64,000 nucleotides of DNA from Tatlockia sp. (GTDB lineage Bacteria; Pseudomonadota; Gammaproteobacteria; Legionellales; Legionellaceae), in contig JACCVV010000086.1 of assembly GCA_013697955.1 (NCBI GenBank), positions 41,647-105,646 on the forward strand. The letters are read 5' to 3'. A program made the translations under genes and the position numbers. Positions within the stretch are counted from its first letter, which is position 1. Every line of letters begins with the position of its first letter. The notes beneath the pieces are model-generated. The model searched no databases. It was not told the origin of the DNA and saw only the letters and a list, made by a program, of their open reading frames with translations. This document shows positions 8,890 through 17,110 of this stretch, one piece after another.

Positions 8890-9080
8890 TTAAAGCTCCT
8901 TTATTAGAGAATTCCATTTATATCAGCAAAATGTTATCCAAAGTTTAGATAATTAGCAACCATAAGTTACCTATTTATGAACTTAAAGTTTATAATTATT
9001 GAAAATTGGATTATATTGCTAAATATTGCACCTAATTGTCTTCGAATATATACTTAGGCTCTTATTTTCGGAGATTTAGG

Positions 9081-9590
9081 TTGCATAGAGATCACTTTGT
9101 TCATGGATTTGCTAGAAGGCTAACGACACTAATGCAAACTGCGAATCTAACATCAACTAACTCAAAAGCAGGTGTCAAAGTTAGCAAGCTTGCTGAAATT
9201 GCGGGTTGCTCACATCAGATGGCTCGTCGCTATGTTCTAGGGGAAGCACTACCGGATGTGGTTTTGATATACAAAATCGCAAAATGGCTAAAGGTTTCAC
9301 CAGGTTGGCTTTTGTATGGAGAAGAAACGAAGATACCGAATAATGTTGAACAGAAAAATTTAATTCAAATTGAACCTGATTTATTTGAATATATTCTAAC
9401 GAAAAGCACTGCTCTTTTTCATATAACGAAAGATACCAAAGAATTAGTACAATTTCTTATAGATATTATTAATGATGCTACCCATCTTGAAGCAGAGAAA
9501 AAGGAAATCTTCAAAATTGTTGATATTTCAATAAATTCAGCCTTACGTTTTAATGGATGTAAAAATGATAAACAAGTCAAGGTTAAATGA
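9081..9590 (+). CDS. HTH transcriptional regulator
   Basis: A Cro/C1-like helix-turn-helix protein. The HTH occupies KVSKLAEIAGCSHQMARRYV and is followed by LPDVVLIYKIAKWLKVSPGWLLYG, the usual ending of this DNA-binding fold. The C-terminal ~80 residues are helical and of unknown role. No ATG lies before the HTH. I chose TTG 9081 because GGAG (9070-9073) sits 7 nt upstream; an in-frame TTG at 9036 would add 15 residues. It is divergent from csrA and overlaps the next gene by 38 nt, so the pair is probably co-translated. Confidence 0.65.
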   Translation: MHRDHFVHGFARRLTTLMQTANLTSTNSKAGVKVSKLAEIAGCSHQMARRYVLGEALPDVVLIYKIAKWLKVSPGWLLYGEETKIPNNVEQKNLIQIEPDLFEYILTKSTALFHITKDTKELVQFLIDIINDATHLEAEKKEIFKIVDISINSALRFNGCKNDKQVKVK

Positions 9591-10188
9591 TATAGCCCGT
9601 CTAGATGTAAAAGCCAAACTTCACCCTGAAATTTTCACCATTTTATATGAACACAGACGTTATATTAAGAGTGTTTTTTTAGAAATATATGGCTTATATG
9701 AAATTTGTCATTTCGCTATAACTGTTATTAACCCATCTAAGGAAATAATCGTTTTTTCAGCTACTCCTAATATTGAATTTAATCTTATAAAGCGAGAACT
9801 TTGGCAAGATGATATATGCTTTTCTCCCGAGATAAACTCTGCAAATAAATTGTGCTGGTGGGACTTAAATCAAGATGAATCTTTTTCAAGAAAAATCAAA
9901 CTTGAAAATAATAGTTTCACGCAGGGGTTTACCATTCCTAGAAAAATAGATAATTTTTATTTTTTATATTCTTTTGCAACTAAAAGTTTTCGTACTGATC
10001 TATATAATTATTATGATTCTAATTGTTTTGGATTAATCGATCTTGGTGATTATTTTTTTAAATCAATTAAGCATCTTTATTCATCTTATTACCCTAAACA
10101 AATTCTGCCAGAGTTAAGCACTTTGTTTTCAAAATCATCAAAATTCAGTACTAATAGTTCACTCAAATTAGTTGTTGCTAATAAATAA
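9553..10188 (+). CDS. Hypothetical protein resembling a LuxR-type sensor domain without an HTH
   Basis: A 211-residue soluble protein. Its layout (ICHFAITVINPSKEIIVFSATPNIEFNL, then WWDLNQDESFS, then TQGFTIPRKIDNFYFLYSFATKS) recalls the autoinducer-binding-like N-terminal domain of Legionella LuxR-family regulators. The C-terminal DNA-binding GerE domain is absent: the protein ends soon after a helix at about residue 180. It overlaps the HTH gene, which could supply the DNA-binding partner. ATGs at 9553 and 9565 are both possible. The family assignment is tentative. Confidence 0.5.
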   Translation: MDVKMINKSRLNDIARLDVKAKLHPEIFTILYEHRRYIKSVFLEIYGLYEICHFAITVINPSKEIIVFSATPNIEFNLIKRELWQDDICFSPEINSANKLCWWDLNQDESFSRKIKLENNSFTQGFTIPRKIDNFYFLYSFATKSFRTDLYNYYDSNCFGLIDLGDYFFKSIKHLYSSYYPKQILPELSTLFSKSSKFSTNSSLKLVVANK

Positions 10189-10246
10189 TCGTGAATTTAT
10201 TTAGATAATAATCGTATCAATATGCATAAAATAAGACAAATAAACT

Positions 10247-11563
10247 ATGTTTGAAATCTCGAAAAAAACAATAATTAGTGGTGCAATAGGTAATACTTTA
10301 GAAGTTTATGATTATATGATTTGGAGTTTTTTTTCTGTCTATTTAGCAAAAGAATTCTTACCACCTCAATCCAAATTATCAGATATTTTCTTTCTATTTT
10401 TTTTGACCTATATCTTACGTCCGATTGGTGGATTATTAGCAGGAATTTTGGCTGATCAAATTGGCAGAAAAAAAATTCTAACTTTAAGTATATTTTTAAT
10501 GGGTTTTTGTACGACGATTGTTGGAATATTACCATCCTATGAGAAAATTGGGATTATTTCCGTTCTTCTCTTATTATTTATTAGATTTTTTCAAGTTTTT
10601 GCAGTGAGCAGCGAATATATAAGCTCTATTTCACTTTTAATTGAGAGCTGCAAAAAAGAACAGCGTGGTTACTTTGGTTCGTGGGCTGCATTTGGAATAA
10701 ATTTTGGGATGTTAATTTCTTCCGTAATTGGAGCTATTCTTCTTTATTTAATCGATATAAAAATTCTTCCGGCTTGGGGCTGGAGATTTGCTTTTCTTCT
10801 TGCTTTTTTTACAACCATAATAGGCTTTTGGATTAGGCGATCTATTCCTGAAAGTTTCGAGTTTATTAGAGAAAATGCAAGGAGAGAACAAAGAGATTTC
10901 TTTAGTATTTTTCGCGAAACAATATTTACAATAAAAGGTCGAATATTTGAGTCTTTTTTAATTTTTGTTCTTGTTTGCTTTGGTGTATCTACCACCGTAT
11001 TAATATTTGTTTTTGCTCCAATTTACATGTCAACTTTTACTCAAATCAACAATACCCAATCATTTATAATTAACTCTTCAGGCCTTTTTTCTGTTGTTAT
11101 TTTGATACCTTTTTTTGGATATATTTCAGATTTTATTGGAAGAACAAAATTAATTGCATGTGGAATTACTGCTCTTTTATTATTAATTTTGCCTTATTTT
11201 GAATTATTATCTACCGGTAATTTTGGAGGAATTTTGCTAGCACATATAATTATCGGAATACCTTGTGCCTCCATCTTTGCTGTAATACCAGTATTCATAA
11301 CCGAAATATTTCCTATATCGATAAGATGTTCAACAACCAATTTACTTTATTCGATAGCTTCTTGCCTAGGTGGCGGAGTTACTCCCTTACTCGCTTTTAA
11401 GTTATCTAATTATGGACACTATAACTTTCTACCAGGATTAATTCTTGTCGTTTTAGGTATAACTTCTTTAGTCTTATTAAGTAAATTTAAAAAAATTATT
11501 AAGAGATCACGTGGCAGTCTTAATTTGGTTTATCCAGTAAAAATGGAAAGCAGCTCATTTTAA
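10247..11563 (+). CDS. MFS transporter, ProP/metabolite:H+ symporter type
   Basis: A 438-residue 12-helix major facilitator protein. It has the MHS-type layout: GNTLEVYDYMIWSFFSVYLAK in helix 1, the cytoplasmic signature GILADQIGRKKIL between helices 2 and 3, EQRGYFGSWAAFG in helix 5, and a second signature FFGYISDFIGRTKLI in the C-terminal half. E. coli relatives carry proline, betaine or dicarboxylates with protons. It lacks the long coiled-coil tail of ProP. The substrate is unknown. It lies 58 nt after the sensor-like gene in the same direction. Confidence 0.8.
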   Translation: MFEISKKTIISGAIGNTLEVYDYMIWSFFSVYLAKEFLPPQSKLSDIFFLFFLTYILRPIGGLLAGILADQIGRKKILTLSIFLMGFCTTIVGILPSYEKIGIISVLLLLFIRFFQVFAVSSEYISSISLLIESCKKEQRGYFGSWAAFGINFGMLISSVIGAILLYLIDIKILPAWGWRFAFLLAFFTTIIGFWIRRSIPESFEFIRENARREQRDFFSIFRETIFTIKGRIFESFLIFVLVCFGVSTTVLIFVFAPIYMSTFTQINNTQSFIINSSGLFSVVILIPFFGYISDFIGRTKLIACGITALLLLILPYFELLSTGNFGGILLAHIIIGIPCASIFAVIPVFITEIFPISIRCSTTNLLYSIASCLGGGVTPLLAFKLSNYGHYNFLPGLILVVLGITSLVLLSKFKKIIKRSRGSLNLVYPVKMESSSF

Positions 11564-11666
11564 GCCTTTTACCAATTATTCTAAGCTAGTACGCAGTTGG
11601 CTAATTGAGATATTTATCGATCAAGCCGTATCTTGTTTTGCGTATTTACAACAAGGTGTTTATTTA

Positions 11667-12545
11667 ATGATTAAAACTTTTAATATTCCAATCCCTCACC
11701 GCGCCAATACCCCAGCCACTACTCTTTATGTAAAAATTCATACAGAAAAGGAAGCGAATTTAAAAACCAAACCCTATATTTTTATGCTACCAGGCGGTCC
11801 AGGTGCGAACCATTCACACTATAAAGAATACTGCTGCTTAACGGATGTTGGGAATATTGCTTTTTATGATCCCAGGGGATGTGGTTTAAGCGAGAAAGCG
11901 GATCAAAGTGATTATACGATGATCAATTACATTGAAGATTTAGAAGTCATTAGAAAGCATCTCTCCTTGAGTAAAATAATTCTACTCGGTAAATCCTACG
12001 GAGCTATGTGTGCCATAGGCTACACTCTCCGATACCCAGAAGCTGTTTCAAAATTGGTTTTGGCTGCCGGCGCTGCTAATTTCAAATTTATGGAAAGTGC
12101 CATAAATCATATAAAAGCTAATGCAACTGACGAGCAGAAAAGAGTTTTTGATCTTGTTCAAACAGGAAAAATATCTAGTGAAGAGGAAATTAACCACTAT
12201 TTTTCAGTGATGGAAACTTATTACTCCTATAAAAAAAGACAGGGTGAAAAGCAAACTAAGCCTAAACCTGAATGTCCATTTGCTTATGAACCCTTAAATC
12301 GAGGTTTTGGTGATTTTTTACATACTTTTGATTTTGAAAACGAGTTGTATAAAATTAAATCTGAAACACTTGTTTTAGTTGGTGAAGAGGATTGGATTAC
12401 AGCTAAGGAACATTCAGAATTAATTGCCAAGAAAATAACAGGCTCTAAATTACATATATTTCCTAGGGCTGATCATAATCTTGAATTTGATGTTCCGGAT
12501 GAATTTTTTGGGGAAATTAAGAAATTTATAGCACCGAGCAAGTGA
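11667..12545 (+). CDS. Prolyl iminopeptidase-like alpha/beta hydrolase
   Basis: A 292-residue alpha/beta hydrolase of peptidase family S33 type. The oxyanion motif GGPGA is followed by YDPRGCGLSEK and the nucleophile elbow GKSYGAM (serine). The acid Asp lies in LVGEEDWI and the histidine in PRADHNLEF. Cap-domain helices fill about residues 130-215. Prolyl iminopeptidases remove N-terminal proline, but close relatives cut other amides or esters, so the substrate is open. No signal peptide is seen. It stands alone, with about 100 nt to the upstream transporter gene. Confidence 0.75.
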   Translation: MIKTFNIPIPHRANTPATTLYVKIHTEKEANLKTKPYIFMLPGGPGANHSHYKEYCCLTDVGNIAFYDPRGCGLSEKADQSDYTMINYIEDLEVIRKHLSLSKIILLGKSYGAMCAIGYTLRYPEAVSKLVLAAGAANFKFMESAINHIKANATDEQKRVFDLVQTGKISSEEEINHYFSVMETYYSYKKRQGEKQTKPKPECPFAYEPLNRGFGDFLHTFDFENELYKIKSETLVLVGEEDWITAKEHSELIAKKITGSKLHIFPRADHNLEFDVPDEFFGEIKKFIAPSK

Positions 12546-12597
12546 GCCATAAATATGAACGTTTCTATTAAAATTTTTATATCATTATAAACTCATA

Positions 12598-15033
12598 TTA
12601 CCTTTCAGTGCCCTTTTGATTTTCAACCCAACGTTCTACAAGTATGTAGGTTTCTTCAATCGCCTTTTCAGCTTGTAAATAAAGCTTTTCCAAAAATTCT
12701 CTTTCTCCTGTTTTCCAATAGCGTTCGAGGTATTGACAAGCAAATTTCATTCGAGTGGTATTTACATAGACCGCGCCGCCTTTTATTTTGTGCGCTATCT
12801 TTTCGATGGTTTCAAAATTTTTTTCCTGAAAGGCTTTTTTCATAAGGGATAAATCAGTTGGCAAATCCTGTAGTAGGAGAGTTAAAAGTTCTATTAAAGT
12901 TTCAAGATTCCCTGTATTTTTTAACGCCTGCTCACTATCGAAAATAACAAATTGTTCAAGATTAAACATCTCTTCATTCTTATCAGGCAAGTTTCTGTAA
13001 GCTTTTTGAGCAATTTGGATTTTTCCATTTGAAAAAGTTTTTAACATATCTTGAGCTTGGGCATGGGTTAAGGGTTTCGTTAAAACCGCATCCATTCCGG
13101 CTTCAATACATCGTTGTTTGTTCTCATCGCCCCCGTGAGCTGTAAGGGCTATTATTGGAACCTGATTTTTTTTATCCGGAAATTTTCGTATATGATGAGC
13201 GACGTCATAGCCATCAATCCCCTCTCCCAAGCCTATATCCAGAAAAATGAGATCGTAATTATTGTTTTTATATAACCTCAGTGCATCCATGCCGTTGGCG
13301 GCAACGTCAACCTGACATGACAGGTTTTTTAAAATAGACTGAGCAACCTTTTGAGCAATGCTGTTATCTTCTACTATAAGGATATTTTTTTTATTTCCTG
13401 ATAGTTCGTTAGAATTTTTTAAGTTTAAAAGCGAGGCCGGGTTTAATGAAGGAGTATCAATTTTTAAATCCAGTTTTTTATCAATACCGGTGTCATCGTC
13501 CAGTAAAGGTTCCAATAAAGGAATCAAACAGGTAAAAGCGGTGCCTTTACGGGGCAGGCTTTCGACATAAATTTCTCCTTCCAGTTCATCAATAAATTGT
13601 TTAACCACATAGAGCCCTAGCCCCGCACCTTTGTAAATTCCCTGATAAGATGGAGTTAAGCGCTTAAATTGAAGGTATATTTCCTGTTGTTTATCGTTTG
13701 GAATGCCAAGCCCGGAATCGCTTACAATCATACGAATTATAAGATCCCGCTTCTTCTTTTTGGCAAGTTCAGCATGAATTTTGACATGCCCTTTGTCAGT
13801 AAAATTTAGCGCATTGCTCACAAGTTCCATCAAAACCCGGTGAACCCGAATTTTATCTCCAATGACATAGCGTGGAAGATTAGGTTTAAGGTTTAGTGAA
13901 AGTTCTAAACGTTTTTCCTTCGCACGAGCTTGATAAAGGTTAATCACCTCCTCGAGGGTATTAATCAGATCGAATTTACGTTTAAGCAAAGGAATCTCAC
14001 CAGAACTAACCCGAACCGCTTCAAGCACCTCATCCATCAAATGCAAAAGAGCATGGCTGGAAGCGACAAGATTATCTGCATATTCTTTAATCCGAGGTTC
14101 CTTGGACTCCGCTTTTAAAATCTCAGAGAATCCAACAATACCAGAAAGAGGAGTACGGATATCATGTCGCATATTAGAGAGGAATTCAGTTTTGGCTTGG
14201 TTGGCGACTTCGGCTGCTTCTTTGGCTTGATTTAGGTTTTTCTCCATTTCTTTTCTATCGGTGATATCAAATGAAATGCCAAGTACGCCTATTACATCTC
14301 CTGTTGAGTTGAGTAAGGGAGATTTTTTAGAGAGGAATATTGAGACATGATCGGAGTTAGCCAACTGTGATGCCTCTTCCCGGGTAATAGTTTTTTTACT
14401 TCTCATCACGGCCAGATCTGACTCTCTTAATATATCTGCATCATGACGCCAAGGCATTTCTTTATCAGTTTTCCCAATCATTTGTTCAGGATTTGAAAAA
14501 CCAGCCGAATGTGCTTGAGCAAGATTACACCCTTGATAAACAGAATCTGTATTCTTCCAATAAACATGGCCAGGTAATTTTTCAATAATATTAGAGAGGG
14601 TAAGTTGAGCTACTTCTTTTTCCAAAAGTGCATTTTGTTCCCTTTGTTTTCTTAAAGTTATATCAACCGAAATTCCAGCTAGACCTATTGTATGACCATT
14701 GGCATCAAAAAAAGGTATTTTATAAGATAGATAGGCTGGCCTAATACCTGATTTTTTGAAGAAACTTTCATCAAAAATGCCCGGTTTTTGAGTGGCGATT
14801 ACCTGTTTATCATTGTCACGAATCTGATCTGCCAATTCTTTAGGAAAAAGGTCGTAATCTGTTTTTCCTATAATTTCACTAGGTGATGAAAAGCCTAAAT
14901 CGGCTGCCTGTAATAAATTACAATCTAAATACTCAAAATTCATACTTTTCCAATAGACATGAACAGGCATTCTTTCCAATGTTTGTTTATATATATCAAA
15001 TTGATTTAATATTTCCGGGTTTTTTCCTGTCAT
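12598..15033 (-). CDS. PAS-PAS hybrid histidine kinase with receiver and HPt domains
   Basis: An 811-residue soluble hybrid sensor kinase. It has two PAS domains (about 15-130 and 145-260), an HisKA dimerisation helix with phosphoacceptor His290 in MRHDIRTP, and an HATPase with N-box ELVSNALNF, DSGLGIP and KGAGLGLY (about 398-505). A receiver domain spans about 550-668 with Asp599 and Lys653, and an HPt domain carries His748 in AHKIKGG. All phosphorelay residues are present. No membrane segment is seen, so it senses a cytoplasmic signal through PAS. AGGA 7 nt before the ATG and a 38-nt overlap with the upstream gene indicate coupled translation. The output regulator is not nearby. Confidence 0.85.
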   Translation of the reverse strand: MTGKNPEILNQFDIYKQTLERMPVHVYWKSMNFEYLDCNLLQAADLGFSSPSEIIGKTDYDLFPKELADQIRDNDKQVIATQKPGIFDESFFKKSGIRPAYLSYKIPFFDANGHTIGLAGISVDITLRKQREQNALLEKEVAQLTLSNIIEKLPGHVYWKNTDSVYQGCNLAQAHSAGFSNPEQMIGKTDKEMPWRHDADILRESDLAVMRSKKTITREEASQLANSDHVSIFLSKKSPLLNSTGDVIGVLGISFDITDRKEMEKNLNQAKEAAEVANQAKTEFLSNMRHDIRTPLSGIVGFSEILKAESKEPRIKEYADNLVASSHALLHLMDEVLEAVRVSSGEIPLLKRKFDLINTLEEVINLYQARAKEKRLELSLNLKPNLPRYVIGDKIRVHRVLMELVSNALNFTDKGHVKIHAELAKKKKRDLIIRMIVSDSGLGIPNDKQQEIYLQFKRLTPSYQGIYKGAGLGLYVVKQFIDELEGEIYVESLPRKGTAFTCLIPLLEPLLDDDTGIDKKLDLKIDTPSLNPASLLNLKNSNELSGNKKNILIVEDNSIAQKVAQSILKNLSCQVDVAANGMDALRLYKNNNYDLIFLDIGLGEGIDGYDVAHHIRKFPDKKNQVPIIALTAHGGDENKQRCIEAGMDAVLTKPLTHAQAQDMLKTFSNGKIQIAQKAYRNLPDKNEEMFNLEQFVIFDSEQALKNTGNLETLIELLTLLLQDLPTDLSLMKKAFQEKNFETIEKIAHKIKGGAVYVNTTRMKFACQYLERYWKTGEREFLEKLYLQAEKAIEETYILVERWVENQKGTER

Positions 15034-16342
15034 AAAGAAGTCCTATAGAACTCAATTGAACATATTTTGATTGTGCAACCAAGTAGGCACAACCCGTATA
15101 ATGTGATTTTAGTTTATTTATTTCATTTATAAGCTTACTAGCATAAACATGTTTGAGAAAAAAAGTAGAGGGATTTTGTTTGGAGCAACCATTATAAGAA
15201 GCAAAATTTTTCATCTCTTCCAAATCAATTACGGGTTGATTATTTTTGAGTAATATCGTTTGAAAAGGGTTATCCCGGTAGGATTCCAATTTTTTACCAG
15301 AATATTGAGGGTGAATGGCCGTATTAGCTAGAATTAATTTTAGAGGTGAAATCATTAATACATTATTTATGTAATCCAGAGATGAGTTCATATCATTAAT
15401 AAAATTGTCATAAACCACGCCCGATACTACTATGCAGTGGTTATTGAGAAACTCTTTGCATGGAACTAATGTAACTTCCTCTTTATTTGATTTTCCTCTT
15501 AAGAAAAAAAAATATAAAACATCATAAGGGTCTTTTCTTTCACCGATAAAGCGTTTAATTGTGAATAAAATTGGAATTTTTTCTTGAATGGCATGTTTAA
15601 AAATGATTTCACTAACAAAAAAACATGGGAGCACCTGACGGTCTTCATCAGCTATCTTTATAAGTAATGGTAAAAGATCACAATAAACAAGTTTATGATC
15701 TAGTTCATTTGCGATTTGTATTATGAAATGACAACCAATTTTGCACACCATTTGTTGATAAACATGAACTAATCTTTTTGCTCGGTATTTAGAAATTGAA
15801 AACTCAGTAGCTATTTTATTTAAATCTATAGCAACTGGGATATTATTGTCCTTGATATTAAAATGGGTTAAAAATTGACAAAGAATCAGAAAAACAAAAT
15901 CTTCATTTATATCAAAACATAGCTGATGTCTCTCAAAAAAGAAAGTTACCTTTTCAACTGCATCCAAATTTTTATCATATGCTTTTGACTGTTTGATAGC
16001 TTGTTCCCACTCAGCAATTGTGGAATCTAACTTCAGTTGTATAATTTTAAAAGTTTTTAGTTGGGTGTAAAATTCCTTCATTAAACCAGATGCATATAAC
16101 CATTTTTTTGCAAGATGCAATATTTTGTAAGCCCTGATTTGGCAAAGATTTTCACCAACCTGAGCGTCAAATGCTACAAGGTCACCCCCTAAAAAGGTTT
16201 TTAGAGCAACAATAGCAAAATCTATGACGGATTTAGCAAAATAAAGATCGGAGAGTTTTTGCTGTTTATTAATTAACTGTGAGTTTTCAGTGTATGGGAG
16301 TAAAGATAAAAAATTATATTCTTCAAAAACGTGAGCACTCAC
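14996..16342 (-). CDS. Hypothetical protein coupled to the histidine kinase
   Basis: A 448-residue protein I do not recognise. It looks soluble, largely helical in the first half, with ATEFSISKYRAKRLVHVYQQM at about 190-210 resembling an HTH-like segment. A mixed second half contains FKHAIQEKIPILFTIKRF and FIVNDMNSSLDYINN-like patches. No signal peptide or strong membrane helix is seen. Its end overlaps the kinase start by 38 nt, so it probably works with that phosphorelay, perhaps as a ligand-sensing or output partner. That is inference from position only. Confidence 0.6.
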   Translation of the reverse strand: MSAHVFEEYNFLSLLPYTENSQLINKQQKLSDLYFAKSVIDFAIVALKTFLGGDLVAFDAQVGENLCQIRAYKILHLAKKWLYASGLMKEFYTQLKTFKIIQLKLDSTIAEWEQAIKQSKAYDKNLDAVEKVTFFFERHQLCFDINEDFVFLILCQFLTHFNIKDNNIPVAIDLNKIATEFSISKYRAKRLVHVYQQMVCKIGCHFIIQIANELDHKLVYCDLLPLLIKIADEDRQVLPCFFVSEIIFKHAIQEKIPILFTIKRFIGERKDPYDVLYFFFLRGKSNKEEVTLVPCKEFLNNHCIVVSGVVYDNFINDMNSSLDYINNVLMISPLKLILANTAIHPQYSGKKLESYRDNPFQTILLKNNQPVIDLEEMKNFASYNGCSKQNPSTFFLKHVYASKLINEINKLKSHYTGCAYLVAQSKYVQLSSIGLLYDRKKPGNIKSI

Positions 16343-16635
16343 TAGAAATCACCTTTAAATTAAATCAGTGGAGAAAAAAATAGAACTATATCAGCCCAGC
16401 CATGGACAATATTATAACACAATGGTTTAAAATCGCTTTAATAATTAAATATTGAAAAGAGCTTTATGCTTGTTGGGACTTTAAATACTGGGAACAAAAT
16501 AATAGAGTAACATTTTTGAATTAACGATATAAAAAATTGTCCGGAAAGATCAACAATTTAATAATATCCTAGGAATCTAAAAGTTGAGTCGCAATTATGC
16601 TTGTTTTTCTTATTTTTAAAAAGACTTAAGACATT
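16343..16635. other. 293-bp intergenic region
   Basis: AT-rich sequence between the 448-residue protein gene and the end of the RHS locus. It should hold the promoter of the kinase operon and the terminator of the RHS operon. I could not identify a clear hairpin with a T-run. Confidence 0.4.
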
Positions 16636-17109
16636 TTAATTCAGATTCTTCACAAGACATTCTCGTAATGAGTCTATATCCTCCATATTTGAAGTAATGC
16701 GAAATTTCTGTTTATTTTTTAATAAAAGTAAGAAACCTGGGTTCTTTCCGCCAAAATCTGTTAGGAAATTTTCTAAGAATGAATGCTTTGAAGGCTCTAC
16801 CGAGTAAACATCTGCTTGTTCAAAAATTAACTCAATATTAAATAAATTAATTAAAATAAAATGTCTTTCTTCTTTTTGGATAGATTTTACATATCTACTA
16901 CCCCTTAAAAATATGAATAGGCAATAAAAGCCAAAATAAATAAAGCTTAAACCACCTATTATCGCCATTATATTATCTTCTAAATTTGATTGGATCAAAA
17001 AACATTTAATTGCGCCGTAAACCAAATAAAAAGAAGTACAAATCCCTATTAAATAATATTTATTAGGAATACTTATTATTTTTTTTAGATTAATATCATA
17101 CCAAATCAT
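16636..17109 (-). CDS. Small membrane protein directly after RHS gene; candidate immunity-like partner
   Basis: A 157-residue protein with two hydrophobic helices at about 20-38 and 47-70 (YLIGICTSFYLVYGAI, GGLSFIYFGFYCLFIFL). A cytoplasmic C-terminal half reminiscent of a small PH-like strand-rich domain follows (LLLLKNKQKFRITSN, then a final helix DIDSLRECLVKNLN). The start lies 1 nt after the RHS stop, with AGGA 9 nt upstream inside the RHS gene. In polymorphic toxin loci the gene in this place is often the immunity gene; here that is inference only. The end of the 259-residue protein at 31339 looks similar. Confidence 0.55.
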   Translation of the reverse strand: MIWYDINLKKIISIPNKYYLIGICTSFYLVYGAIKCFLIQSNLEDNIMAIIGGLSFIYFGFYCLFIFLRGSRYVKSIQKEERHFILINLFNIELIFEQADVYSVEPSKHSFLENFLTDFGGKNPGFLLLLKNKQKFRITSNMEDIDSLRECLVKNLN

Positions 17110-17110
17110 A

